56,387 nucleotides of DNA from an uncultured Clostridia bacterium (GTDB lineage Bacteria; Bacillota; Clostridia; Christensenellales; Aristaeellaceae): the NCBI GenBank assembly GCA_934675735.1, contig CAKURR010000016.1:1-56387 (forward strand), given 5' to 3'. The position numbers and the translations under genes are program-made. Each line of letters begins with the position of its first letter. The first letter of the stretch is position 1. The notes below the pieces were generated by a model, which had not been told where the DNA came from, did not search any database, and saw only the letters and a program-made list of their open reading frames with translations. Positions 39,886 through 49,100 of this stretch are shown here, piece after piece.

Positions 39886-40774
39886 TATCTTTCAGACCGA
39901 GGAAAATCGAGCGGATGCACAGCGCGAACGGGTGCAGGAGATTCCGCTTGACCAGCTCAAGCCGTTTAGAAATCATCCGTTTAAGGTGCGCGACGATCAG
40001 CGGATGCTCGATACGGTGGACAGCATCCGTGAATACGGCGTGCTGGTTCCCGCGATTGCGCGACCTGATCCGGAAGGCGGCTATGAGCTGATATCGGGGC
40101 ATAGGCGTAAGCGTGGCTGTGAAATGGCAGGGCTTCAAACCATGCCGGTCATCATTCGGAATTTGGACGATGATGCCGCCGTGCTGGTGATGGTCGATTC
40201 CAACATCCAGCGCGAGGAGCTTCTGCCGAGTGAGCGGGCGTTTGCCTATAAGATGAAGCTGGATGCTATTGAACGAGTAAAAGGAAGACCGAAAAAAGTG
40301 GGACAAGTTGTCCCAGATTTTCAGGGTAAACGAAGCACGGAGGTTGTTGCTGAGGGAACGGGTGAAAGCTATAAGCAGGTTCAACGCTTTATCCGTTTAA
40401 CCGAACTGATTTCCGAACTTCTGGATATGGTGGATGAGCGCAAGCTGGCGTTTAATCCCGCTGTGGAGGTGTCCTATTTGAAGCGGGATGAACAGCGGAT
40501 GCTGCTGGAAGCGATGGATGCGGAACAGACTACACCATCGCTTTCGCAGGCGCAGCGGCTCAAGAAATTCAGTCAGGAAGGGCGGCTGACGGAGGAAGCG
40601 ATGTCTGCCATTATGAGCGAGGAGAAAAAGAGCGACATGGACAAGGTGACGCTCAGAAGCGACACGCTGCGCAGGTATTTTCCGAAGTCGTATACGCCCA
40701 AGCAGATGGAGCAGACCATCATCAAGCTGCTGGATGTGTGGCAGAAACAGCGGCAGAAAAATCAGGAACGATAA
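39842..40774 (+). CDS. parB: ParB-family DNA-binding partition protein
   Basis: 310 residues starting at TTG 39842, with AGGAGG about 9 bases upstream within parA. ParB/Srx nucleotide-binding domain at about 30-125 (IPLDQLKPFRNHPFKV, GYELISGHRRKRGCEMAGL, VDSNIQREELLPSERAFAY), then a helix-turn-helix region (TGESYKQVQRFIRLTELI) and a C-terminal region. It binds centromere-like sites; no parS (TGTTTCACGTGAAACA-like) copy was seen nearby. Overlap with parA indicates one operon. Confidence 0.85.
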   Translation: MKSSAKNIVLKSVDDIFQTEENRADAQRERVQEIPLDQLKPFRNHPFKVRDDQRMLDTVDSIREYGVLVPAIARPDPEGGYELISGHRRKRGCEMAGLQTMPVIIRNLDDDAAVLVMVDSNIQREELLPSERAFAYKMKLDAIERVKGRPKKVGQVVPDFQGKRSTEVVAEGTGESYKQVQRFIRLTELISELLDMVDERKLAFNPAVEVSYLKRDEQRMLLEAMDAEQTTPSLSQAQRLKKFSQEGRLTEEAMSAIMSEEKKSDMDKVTLRSDTLRRYFPKSYTPKQMEQTIIKLLDVWQKQRQKNQER

Positions 40775-40782
40775 AAGGATGC

Positions 40783-41775
40783 TTGGAAGCAGTACAAGAA
40801 AGAGGGCGACAGAAGATACTGATTGAAAAAGACCTTTTCGGCACGGTCAGAGACAAGGTGAAAATTGCGCAGGAGCGCTTAAAGGCTTTTGAACCCAGCG
40901 AGGGTTATTATGTCGCAGACAGCGGCGGCAAGGATTCCGCCTGTGTTCTGGCGCTGTGCAAAATGGCGGGAGTTCGCTTTGATTCGCATTACAACATAAC
41001 GACCGTCGATCCGCCTGAACTCGTAAAATTTGTTCGGGAAGCTCATCCCGAAACGGAACTTGTGCGTCCACAGATGACTATGCGAGAACTGATTGTCAAA
41101 AACCAATTTCCGCCGACAAGAATCCAGAGATATTGCTGCGCGTCGCTCAAGGAAACGCAGGGAAGCGGACGGATTGTGGTTACGGGTGTGAGATGGGCAG
41201 AGAGTGCCAATCGAAGAAAAAAGCGTGGGCTTGTCAATATAGACGGTGCTGAAGCACAGGTTACGGCAGACGGTTTCAACGCGGATTATAAAAAGAACAA
41301 GTATGGAATCATCCTCAATTCGGACAATGTGGAGAATCGAAAGACGGTGGAACATTGTGTCCGTCAGGGGAAAATCGTGGTGAATCCCATCGTTGACTGG
41401 GAGGATAGCGACGTATGGTCTTTTTTGCGGAGCTACCGTATTCCGTACTGCAAATTGTATGACTGTGGAATGAAGCGCCTTGGATGCGTCTGTTGTCCGC
41501 TTGGCGGATCGGCAGGAATGCAGCGGGATTTGAAGCTGTTTCCGCAGTTTCGGAAGTTTTACGCGGATGCGTTTGAACGGATGCTTCAAGCGCGGAGAAG
41601 GTCAGGAAAAAAGATGATTCCTGAATGGGATAGCGGCGAAAGCGTACTGCTGTGGTGGATTGGCTTAAAACACCTGAACAAAGGAAATCAGATCAGCATG
41701 TTTGACGAACCGACGCTTGAAGGAGTCGTCGATCAAGACGAACTGGACGACGAAGCATTTCTGAATGGGCAATGA
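40783..41775 (+). CDS. Phosphoadenosine phosphosulfate reductase-like PP-loop protein
   Basis: About 330 residues from TTG 40783 (AAAGGA 5 bases upstream; an upstream GTG at 40738 is possible). PP-loop YYVADSGGKDSACVLAL binds ATP/adenylyl groups. Later YCCASLKE and CGMKRLGCVCCPLGG hold paired Cys that look like Fe-S ligands, as in PAPS reductases and the DNA phosphorothioation enzyme DndC. Members of this family are common in clostridial conjugative elements and phages, with no settled role. No other dnd/ssp genes are adjacent, so DNA sulfur modification is only one possibility. It overlaps the next open frame and follows parB by 8 bases. Confidence 0.75.
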   Translation: MEAVQERGRQKILIEKDLFGTVRDKVKIAQERLKAFEPSEGYYVADSGGKDSACVLALCKMAGVRFDSHYNITTVDPPELVKFVREAHPETELVRPQMTMRELIVKNQFPPTRIQRYCCASLKETQGSGRIVVTGVRWAESANRRKKRGLVNIDGAEAQVTADGFNADYKKNKYGIILNSDNVENRKTVEHCVRQGKIVVNPIVDWEDSDVWSFLRSYRIPYCKLYDCGMKRLGCVCCPLGGSAGMQRDLKLFPQFRKFYADAFERMLQARRRSGKKMIPEWDSGESVLLWWIGLKHLNKGNQISMFDEPTLEGVVDQDELDDEAFLNGQ

Positions 41776-41851
41776 ACATGGCCTGACAAAACGGCGTTTG
41801 TCGCTGGACACGCGCTTTTTTGAATTTACAAACGGAACGGAGGTTTTCTAT

Positions 41852-42742
41852 GTGGGCATATTTCGCGTAGAGAAGGTCAAGGATTACACGACGATCAGCA
41901 ATTATCATTTGAGGGATAAGAGATTGTCGCTCAAGGCAAAGGGATTGTTGACAATGATTCTGGCGCTGCCGGAGGATTGGAATTTCACGATTCGCGGGCT
42001 GTCCGCTATCTGTAAAGAAGGGGTGGAAAGCATCGGGACGGCGCTTAAAGAGCTGGAAAAGGGCGGCTATCTGGTGCGCAAACGTGTGCGCGGCGCGGAC
42101 GGACGCATGAATGATACCGAATACAACTTTTACGAAGAGCCCATCCGGCAGACGGAAGAACAGCCGGAAGAATCGGATGATGGACAATCCGGCACGGAAG
42201 AACCGGAGATGGAAACATCGGAAGCGGAGCAACCGCATACGGAAAAGCCGGATGCGGGAAACTCGGTACAATCAAATACCCATATATCCAAAACGTATTC
42301 ACCCAATACCCATAAATCCAATCCGTATCTATCACACGTTCAAGTCTACGAAGCGGATGGATATGACGGGATGGAAAACTGTGTAGACGTGCAGACATGG
42401 AACAGGATTCACGCGGAGGTCGAGCGGCAGATTTGCTTTGAAGCCTACGAGGGGACGAAAAACGGCAGCGTCGTCAGCGAAATCGTCGAGCTGATGACCG
42501 AGATCTGCTGCATGCCCGGCGGAATGATGCGCATCAGCGGCGTTCCGTACAGCGTGGAGGTGGTCAAGAAGCGCTTTCGCGAGCTGACTTCGAGCCACAT
42601 TGACACGCTGCTGTGGAGCATGAAACGGTCGAGTCGCGAGATTCGGAACATCCGCGGCTATTTGCTGACCAGCCTGTTCCAAGCGCCGACGACCAAGGAA
42701 AACATCTTCGAGGCGGATATGCGGTACAGGGGGTTAGCCTAA
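41852..42742 (+). CDS. Replication-initiator-like helix-turn-helix protein of the element
   Basis: About 296 residues. The start is taken as GTG 41852 because CGGAGG lies 8 bases upstream and the product then begins MGIFRVEKVKDYTTISNYHL, the usual start of this family in clostridial elements. A longer frame from ATG 41765 overlaps the previous gene and adds no recognisable sequence. The N-terminal winged helix (LSLKAKGLLTMILALPEDWNFTIRGL) is followed by an acidic, low-complexity linker (about 110-185) and a conserved C-terminal domain (VSEIVELMTEICCMPGGMMRI, REIRNIRGYLLTSLF). The family is often labelled replication initiator A or DUF6017. It probably starts element replication. Confidence 0.7.
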   Translation: MGIFRVEKVKDYTTISNYHLRDKRLSLKAKGLLTMILALPEDWNFTIRGLSAICKEGVESIGTALKELEKGGYLVRKRVRGADGRMNDTEYNFYEEPIRQTEEQPEESDDGQSGTEEPEMETSEAEQPHTEKPDAGNSVQSNTHISKTYSPNTHKSNPYLSHVQVYEADGYDGMENCVDVQTWNRIHAEVERQICFEAYEGTKNGSVVSEIVELMTEICCMPGGMMRISGVPYSVEVVKKRFRELTSSHIDTLLWSMKRSSREIRNIRGYLLTSLFQAPTTKENIFEADMRYRGLA

Positions 42743-42774
42743 CGCGAAAAAACGAGATAACGGAGGAAAACAAT

Positions 42775-43143
42775 ATGTTTTTTAACTACGTCTGTGAACT
42801 GAAAACGACAAGCAACATGGCGGGCACGATGGTTTTCGGCGATTTGCTGCAAAACTGCGTGAACCAGCGTCTTTTTGAGACATACAATGCACCGGAATAT
42901 GAGCGGATTCAGATGCTGCATAAACTGAGCGGACTGTACAGCGAAGCGTATGAGAATACGGCGCTGTTCTTCGGGGAAGAACCCGTGGAAGTCCGCTTCT
43001 TCGGCGTTCCGGGCGGCGACGAGGACGATTTCATGCTCAACGCCGTGACGAGGTTGGAGGACGGGCGCTGCTTCCTGTTTTCCGCAGACGATGATTTCAT
43101 GCAGAGTTATGTCGGCAAACAGCGCTTTATGGCGGTGCTGTAA
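42775..43143 (+). CDS. Conserved conjugative-element protein, function unknown
   Basis: A 122-residue soluble protein starting at 42775, with GGAGG 8-9 bases upstream. Sequence such as VCELKTTSNMAGTMVFGDLLQ, FFGVPGGDEDDFMLNAVTRLEDGRC-type and FLFSADDDFMQSYVG is not one I can assign. It lacks signal peptide and membrane segments. It follows the replication-initiator-like gene by 32 bases and so is part of the same unit. Confidence 0.65.
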   Translation: MFFNYVCELKTTSNMAGTMVFGDLLQNCVNQRLFETYNAPEYERIQMLHKLSGLYSEAYENTALFFGEEPVEVRFFGVPGGDEDDFMLNAVTRLEDGRCFLFSADDDFMQSYVGKQRFMAVL

Positions 43144-43156
43144 AGGAGCGGATGGA

Positions 43157-43195
43157 ATGAGGTATCTTCTGCATAAGCTGCTTGAGCCAATGTAG
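43157..43195 (+). pseudogene. Broken small frame at the cassette junction
   Basis: AAAGGAG and ATG 43157 start a frame MRYLLHKLLEPM that stops at TAG after 12 codons. The frame stays open after the stop (KQAARQIREFYKN...), so a gene with a nonsense codon or a truncated gene is likely. It lies just before the promoter of the ATPase cassette. Confidence 0.45.
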
Positions 43196-43237
43196 AAACA
43201 GGCAGCCCGACAGATTAGAGAGTTTTATAAAAACGTC

Positions 43238-43266
43238 TTGATTTTTCGCGTTCGTCTGCATATAAT
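43238..43266 (+). promoter_or_regulatory. Promoter of the ATPase cassette
   Basis: TTGATT (43238-43243), 17-base spacer and perfect TATAAT (43261-43266). Confidence 0.75.
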
Positions 43267-43269
43267 GAA

Positions 43270-43303
43270 ATCAAATCCTGATTTGACAAATTGTGATTTG
43301 ATA
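43270..43303 (+). promoter_or_regulatory. Inverted-repeat operator candidate downstream of the -10
   Basis: ATCAAATC at about 43270 pairs with GATTTGAT near 43295, with another GATTTGA in between. It covers the transcript start, as a repressor site would. Confidence 0.5.
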
Positions 43304-43316
43304 AGGAGGAGAACAG

Positions 43317-44783
43317 GTGTTTATCGGACGTGAAACAGAGCTTGCATTTCTCAATGCACGTTACGAAGAAAAACGCGGGCAGCTGATTGTTTTATACGGC
43401 AGACGGCGCGTCGGCAAAACGGAAACGCTCAGGGAGTTTTGCAAGGGAAAACCGCATGTGTTTTTCTCCTGTACGCAGACAACGGACGCGATGCAGCTTG
43501 CGCGTTTTTCCACACAGCTTCTGAAAGAGGATATTCCGGCAAGACGCTATATCACGCAATTCCCGGATTGGGAAAAGGCGTTTGAAACGATTCTGGATTT
43601 ACCCTATGGCGAGCAGAAAAAGCTGGTGGTCATTGACGAGTTTCCGTACATGTGCAAGGGAAATCCAAGCATCCCGTCCATTCTGCAAAATCTGTGGGAC
43701 GCGCAGCTCAAGGACAGCAACGTTATGCTGATTCTGTGCGGCAGCGCGATGAGCTTCATCGAAAAGGAGCTGCTTGCCGAAAAGAACCCGCTGTATGGGC
43801 GGGCGACGGGGATATACAGGATGCGGGAGATGGGCTTTTATGACGCGATGAAGTTTTTCCCCGATTATTCGGATGAGGATAAAGTCTTGACCTACTCGAT
43901 TCTTGGCGGAATCCCGCATTATCTGTGCCAGTGGAATCCAGAGCTGTCGGTGGGGGATAACATCAAACGCTATATTCTGACCAAGGGCAGCATCCTGTAC
44001 AGTGAGGTGGAGTTTCTGCTTCATCAGGAACTACGGGAAACGCCCATCTATAATTCCATCATTGAAGCGGTCGCGTTGGGCAGTACAAGGCTGAATGAGA
44101 TCAGCCAGAAGTCGCTGATGGAGAATAATGCCAAAACAAGCGTATATCTGAAAAATCTGATGGAGCTTGGCATTGTGGAAAGAGAGTTTTCCATAGATGT
44201 TCAGCTCAAAGAAAAGGCGAATATGAGCCGTGGAACGTATCGTCTGACGGACAACTTTTTCCGATTCTGGTATGCGTTTGGTTTTGCCAACTATTCGCAG
44301 CTTGAGGATGGAGATGTGAACGGCGTTTATGAATACAGCGTAAAGCCGATGCTTCATCAGTTTGCGTCCATGCCGTTTGAAACGATCTGTCAGCAGTTTG
44401 TCCGTGAAATGCAAAGGGACAATGCGCTGCCATTCCGATTTGAAAAAATGGGAAGATGGATGGGAAAAACGACGGTGCGGGATGAAAAAGCGGAGAGTGG
44501 GCTGCGCATCGCGGAAACGGAAATTGATCTGCTTGCCATCGGGAAAGGAGCAAAGGAGTATCTGGTCGGCGAATGCAAGTTTAAGGGACATCCGTTTACC
44601 TACTCGGAATATCTGGATACGCTGGTAAAACTGTCGCCGCTGAAAAAAGAAGCAACATTCTATTATGCGCTGTTTTCAGAGAGCGGATTTGATGAACGGA
44701 TTGAAACGGAAGCGCATGGAGGAAATGTGCGGCTTTATCCGCTGCACACAATCGTGAATTACAAATCAGGCGGGATGGGATGA
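43317..44783 (+). CDS. AAA ATPase with C-terminal DUF234 (nuclease-like) domain
   Basis: 488 residues, starting GTG 43317 after AGGAGGAG. ATPase domain (1-230): FIGRETELAFL, Walker A LYGRRRVGKTETL, Walker B KLVVIDEFPYM, sensor CGSAMSFIE. A winged-helix segment follows (ALGSTRLNEISQKSLMENNAKTSVYL), then DUF234 (about 330-480). DUF234 ends in EIDLLAIG...YLVGECKFKG, which fits an E-D-ExK type PD-(D/E)xK nuclease core. Such proteins are common accessory genes of mobile elements in bacteria and archaea; the role is not established. The gene is visibly richer in A/T than its neighbours, with its own promoter and a terminator after the next gene. Confidence 0.8.
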   Translation: MFIGRETELAFLNARYEEKRGQLIVLYGRRRVGKTETLREFCKGKPHVFFSCTQTTDAMQLARFSTQLLKEDIPARRYITQFPDWEKAFETILDLPYGEQKKLVVIDEFPYMCKGNPSIPSILQNLWDAQLKDSNVMLILCGSAMSFIEKELLAEKNPLYGRATGIYRMREMGFYDAMKFFPDYSDEDKVLTYSILGGIPHYLCQWNPELSVGDNIKRYILTKGSILYSEVEFLLHQELRETPIYNSIIEAVALGSTRLNEISQKSLMENNAKTSVYLKNLMELGIVEREFSIDVQLKEKANMSRGTYRLTDNFFRFWYAFGFANYSQLEDGDVNGVYEYSVKPMLHQFASMPFETICQQFVREMQRDNALPFRFEKMGRWMGKTTVRDEKAESGLRIAETEIDLLAIGKGAKEYLVGECKFKGHPFTYSEYLDTLVKLSPLKKEATFYYALFSESGFDERIETEAHGGNVRLYPLHTIVNYKSGGMG

Positions 44784-44789
44784 ATAGAT

Positions 44790-45209
44790 ATGAATGATGG
44801 AGAAATGCTCGGTAAGGTCAACTCCTCCATCTATCATCAATGCCAAAAGCGCGGATATGCGACGCCCGTTGACGTGATGATGGATATCGGTATTTTGCCC
44901 AAACAGCAATATGAAAACTGGCGCTTTGGGAGGATTCCGTATCTGGAAGCAGTCTGCACGGTGAATCTTCGGAAATTATCGGTAATGATGCATCAGATGC
45001 GCGTCTATGCGCAGAAAGCAGGATTGAAACCGTCATTCTGCTATTACAAACAGTGGAATACGAGAAAGAAGAACGGACAGGGGCGTAAAACCGTAATTCC
45101 ACTTCGATTCAGTAAAAGCGGGAATGCAGAAATTGAAAGATGGTACTCGACGCATTTTGTTGACGAAAATCGAATCAAAGAGTTAAAGGAAAAGCAGAAA
45201 AGCGAATAA
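44790..45209 (+). CDS. Conserved hypothetical protein coupled to the ATPase gene
   Basis: 139 residues, basic, no membrane segment. It begins MNDGEMLGKVNSSIYHQCQK, has VMMDIGILPKQQYENWRFGR in the middle, and LRFSKSGNAEIERWYSTHFV near the end. I know similar stand-alone proteins in clostridial genomes only as uncharacterised. It starts 6 bases after the ATPase stop, with a weak ribosome binding site, so translation is probably coupled. A terminator follows at once. A function together with the ATPase is likely but unproven. Confidence 0.65.
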   Translation: MNDGEMLGKVNSSIYHQCQKRGYATPVDVMMDIGILPKQQYENWRFGRIPYLEAVCTVNLRKLSVMMHQMRVYAQKAGLKPSFCYYKQWNTRKKNGQGRKTVIPLRFSKSGNAEIERWYSTHFVDENRIKELKEKQKSE

Positions 45210-45214
45210 CTGCG

Positions 45215-45244
45215 GGACAGCTTGAAAAAGGCTGTCCTTATTTT
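45215..45244 (+). terminator. Terminator closing the ATPase cassette
   Basis: GGACAGC (45215-45221) pairs with GCTGTCC (45231-45237), then TTATTTT. Confidence 0.75.
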
Positions 45245-45260
45245 GTATCGGGGAGTGTAT

Positions 45261-46124
45261 ATGAAAAACAATAAAAAGCAAGGGAGATGCCCGTTTTCCC
45301 CGCTCACCCTTCTGGCGGCGCTGCTGCTCATCGGCGGTATGCTCGCCATCATCCTGCCCGTGCTGCAATGGGACGCGGAGGTGAGCGCGGAAGCGGGCGA
45401 ATATGAGCAGCTTCGGGAGCAGCATCAGCAGGCAGAAGCGCGTGAAACCGCGGAAGGAGAAACGCAGAATCAGCACGCTGCGCCGCCGGTTTCGCTGGCG
45501 GAAGAAGGTTCAGCTGTTCAGCAGTCCGAAAACGCAGTCGGCGAACAGGCGGCACAGGTTACAGTGGACTTGTCCGCATATCTGGCGCAGAATCCGGATT
45601 TTATTGCGTGGCTGCGGATTCCGGGGACGAACGTGGATTATCCCGTCGTGCAGACGGATGATCCTGATGACTACCTGACCCATACGTTCAGCGGAAAACA
45701 GAGCGTGGTCGGAACGCTGTTTTCGTTGGCGGATGCGGATTACAAAGCGCCGGGGCGGAACATCGCCGTCTATGGGCATCACCTGCGCAGCAGCGGCGAG
45801 AAGATGTTCACGTCGCTCATGCGGTACAAGAACCCGGATTTTTACGAGGACAACCAAACCATTGTGCTGGACAGCTTGTACCGCCACAGCGAATATATGA
45901 TTTTTGCGGTCGTGAACATGAAAGTCGGCGATTGGGAGCCGTCGAGAACGACGTTTTCCGGGGACGCGGCGTTCATGGCGTTTGTCAATCGGGCAAAATC
46001 AGAATCCCTGTATGATACGGGCGTGGAGGTCGGCGCGGACGACCATATTCTGACCCTGATTACCTGCGACAGAAGCTATGCGGGCAAGGAAGGGCGGCTG
46101 GTGATTCTGGCGGTGGAGCGCTGA
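45261..46124 (+). CDS. Class B sortase
   Basis: 287 residues from ATG 45261 (GGGGAG upstream). A basic N-terminus and one membrane anchor (LTLLAALLLIGGMLAIILPVL) are followed by a Glu/Gln-rich stalk, then the sortase barrel: FIAWLRIPGTNVDYPVVQTDDPDDYLTH-like segment, catalytic His in AVYGHHL, Cys in TLITCDRSY, and Arg in EGRLVILAVER. The YPVVQ and GHH patterns fit class B. It anchors proteins to the cell wall; the adhesin gene starts 11 bases downstream and is the obvious substrate. Confidence 0.9.
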   Translation: MKNNKKQGRCPFSPLTLLAALLLIGGMLAIILPVLQWDAEVSAEAGEYEQLREQHQQAEARETAEGETQNQHAAPPVSLAEEGSAVQQSENAVGEQAAQVTVDLSAYLAQNPDFIAWLRIPGTNVDYPVVQTDDPDDYLTHTFSGKQSVVGTLFSLADADYKAPGRNIAVYGHHLRSSGEKMFTSLMRYKNPDFYEDNQTIVLDSLYRHSEYMIFAVVNMKVGDWEPSRTTFSGDAAFMAFVNRAKSESLYDTGVEVGADDHILTLITCDRSYAGKEGRLVILAVER

Positions 46125-46135
46125 AAGGAAGGACT

Positions 46136-49100
46136 ATGACAAAAAGAATTTGGGCAGGGCTGCTTGCGCTGGGCATGGCGCTGACGGCGCTGCCGTTTGG
46201 CATTTACGCGGAAGAAACGGCGTGGGAGGAAGAAGCCAATGCGAGCGAGGAAACACTGGATGGCGGGCTGGATGAATTGGCAGAAGAATTTGCGGACGGT
46301 CTGCCGGACTACATCCCCGAACCGGAGACGGATGTGGTGGACGGCGCGGCAGACGACGAATTTGCCGACGAGCTTTCAGAGCAGGAAGAAAGCCTGATAG
46401 AGGAAGAAACGACGCCGGATTTGCCGGATTTCATCCCGGAGGAGGAACCGCCGACCTTGGAAGAGAGCGAACTGCCGCCTGTTCAGGCAGGCGAGTTCGT
46501 TCGGGTCACGCCGAATACGCGCGTCTATCTGGAGATCGACGAAACGGCGGGCGACGACGATGACGGCGAGCTGTATGACGGCAACTTTGTCAATGAAGCC
46601 AACGTGTATGTGGAACAGGCGCGGCAGGATGCGCAGGGGCGAACGTGGCTGCTGGTGCGCTATCTGTATGGCGCGGAAGAACCGAACGGAGAGATGGCGT
46701 GGACGGATACGGCGACGGTTTGGGTGCTGGCGGAGGAAACTCAGCCGTCCGACGCGGCGGATTATGACGTGACGGATTACGCCTTTCCATATCCGCCGGT
46801 GGAGCTGTACGCGGCGGATACCCCGCCGAGGCTGCAAACGCTCAGCGGCAATACGGGCGAGTTTTACGCAGGACAGACAGTATACGCCTATTCTGTGCAT
46901 GACGATGTACAGATTGCGTCGCTCAAGAATTACGGCGCGATTTATGCAACCCAGCACTACATCAACGAGCATGTGGTCTACTGTCTTGAGCATACGATGA
47001 ACAGCCCCGGCATCCGAAACAACTCGGATGGTCCGTATAAAGTCGTCGATCTGGCGCAGTATGAACAGACAGCGGGCTATTCCGGTATCATATACAGCGA
47101 AAAGACGATGCACGCCATCGGCTGGGTGCTGCGGCACACGTTTCCTTTCATGGGGCTTGACCGCTACGAGGATGAATGTCTGGAATGGTCAAGAGCGGCG
47201 GGACAGTTTGCAATCCGGGAAGTCATCAAGCAACTGGAAGGCGCGCAGTACGTCCGCGATTACTGGCACATGGACGAGTTCTACCGTGCGACGGGACAAG
47301 CGCCGAAGGAATATCTCGAATATGCGCGCTGGCTGGCGGCAAATGCTCTGACCTATGCGCAAATGACGGGCGAAATTACGGTGTCAAACGTATCCGTGTC
47401 CGTCGTCAACGGCGTATGCACCGGCACGGCGACGCTGACCACAGACGCGCCGCGTATCCGCATCCGCCGTTCAGTCGGAACGATTACCGGCTACACGGGC
47501 GGCGAGGACAGCACCTACGTCTATCTGAACAGCGGCGATACCATTACCGTTTCCCAAGCAGGAAGCGTTTTTTCTTTTACTGCGGAATCCGTTTCGACGG
47601 AAGATCAGGAATCCAATTTTCTGGTCGCCGTGCCGGATGAGGATATCCAGAAGGTCATCATCCCGCAGAGGGGATCGCCGTATCCGCTCAAGTCTACGGA
47701 AATCCGCTTTGATATGCCGAACGGCGCGCTGATCGTGACCAAGACGGATGCGGAAAACGGCGCGGCGTTGGCTGGCGCGACGTTCGAGCTGACGAACGCT
47801 TCCGGCGCGGTCATGGCGACGCAGACCACGGGCGCGGACGGCACGGTGCGCTTTGATAACCTTCCGGCAGGAAACTATACGGTGCGAGAAGTCGGCGCGC
47901 CGACGGGCTATCTCGTCGCCGTGCCGGATAGTCAAAGCGTGACCGTTACGGCAGGCGGAACGGCGGGCGCGGCGTTTGCGGATGAACGGATTCGAGGCAA
48001 AATCCGTATCGCCAAGACGGACAGCCTGACAAAAGAGCCATTGGCAGGCGCGGAGTTCACCGTCGCGCGCACGGACGGAACGGGAACGCCCATCGTGCTG
48101 ACCACCGACGCAAACGGCTATGCCGAAACGGGCTGGCTGGATTATGGGCGGTATCGCGTGACGGAGAGCAAAGTTCCTACGCATTACGAAACCAGCGGCT
48201 TTTCAACCGAAATCGACTGCACGGAAAACGGAAAGACATATATCATCGAGGTCGAAAACGAGCCGACAAAGGGCTATATCCGAGTGGTAAAAACCGATGC
48301 GCTGGACGGTGTGCCGATTGCAGGCGTTCAGTTTGACATCTACGATGCTTCCGGCAATCCTGCGGGCGGCATGACGACGGACGAAACAGGCTTTGCCCTG
48401 TCGCCGCCGCTGCCCAAGGGACAATATACCGTGCGCGAACATGAAAACCCAATGGGATATGTTGCAGAGCTGATCGAGATGCAGGCGGAAGTGCGGTCGG
48501 ACGAAACGACGGATTTAAGCGCAACGAACCAGCCGATTCAGGGGCGGATTCAAATCATCAAGCGGGATCAGCTCACGAAGGAAGCGCTTGCGGGCGCGGA
48601 GTTTACCATCACCAGAGTCAGCGGTCTGCCCTCTCATGGCGGCAGTCAGGATGGCGAAGTGGTGGCGGTGATGACGACGGACGCGGAAGGGAAAGCGGTT
48701 TCGCCACTGTTGACGTATGGCACATACCGCGTGGCTGAAACCAAGGTGCCGGAGCATTTTATAGATCACTCATTTTCCGTGGATGTGACCATCGACGGGG
48801 AGAACATGCAGACTTATGCCGTGGAAGCGGAAAACGAGCCGACGAAGGGCTGGATTCGGCTGGTCAAAACGGACAGGCTGAACGGCAATCCCATCGAGGG
48901 CGTGGCGTTTGATATCTATGAAAACGACGAATACGGCAATGCGCTGGTCGCCGACATGACGACGGGAAAGGACGGCACGGCGGTTTCGCCGCCTTTGCGC
49001 AAGGGCAGGTACATCGTGCGCGAGCGCGGCGCGACGGCGGGCTATGTCATGGAGGAAATCGCGCTGGACGCGACGGTGCGTTCGGACGAAACGACGCAGC

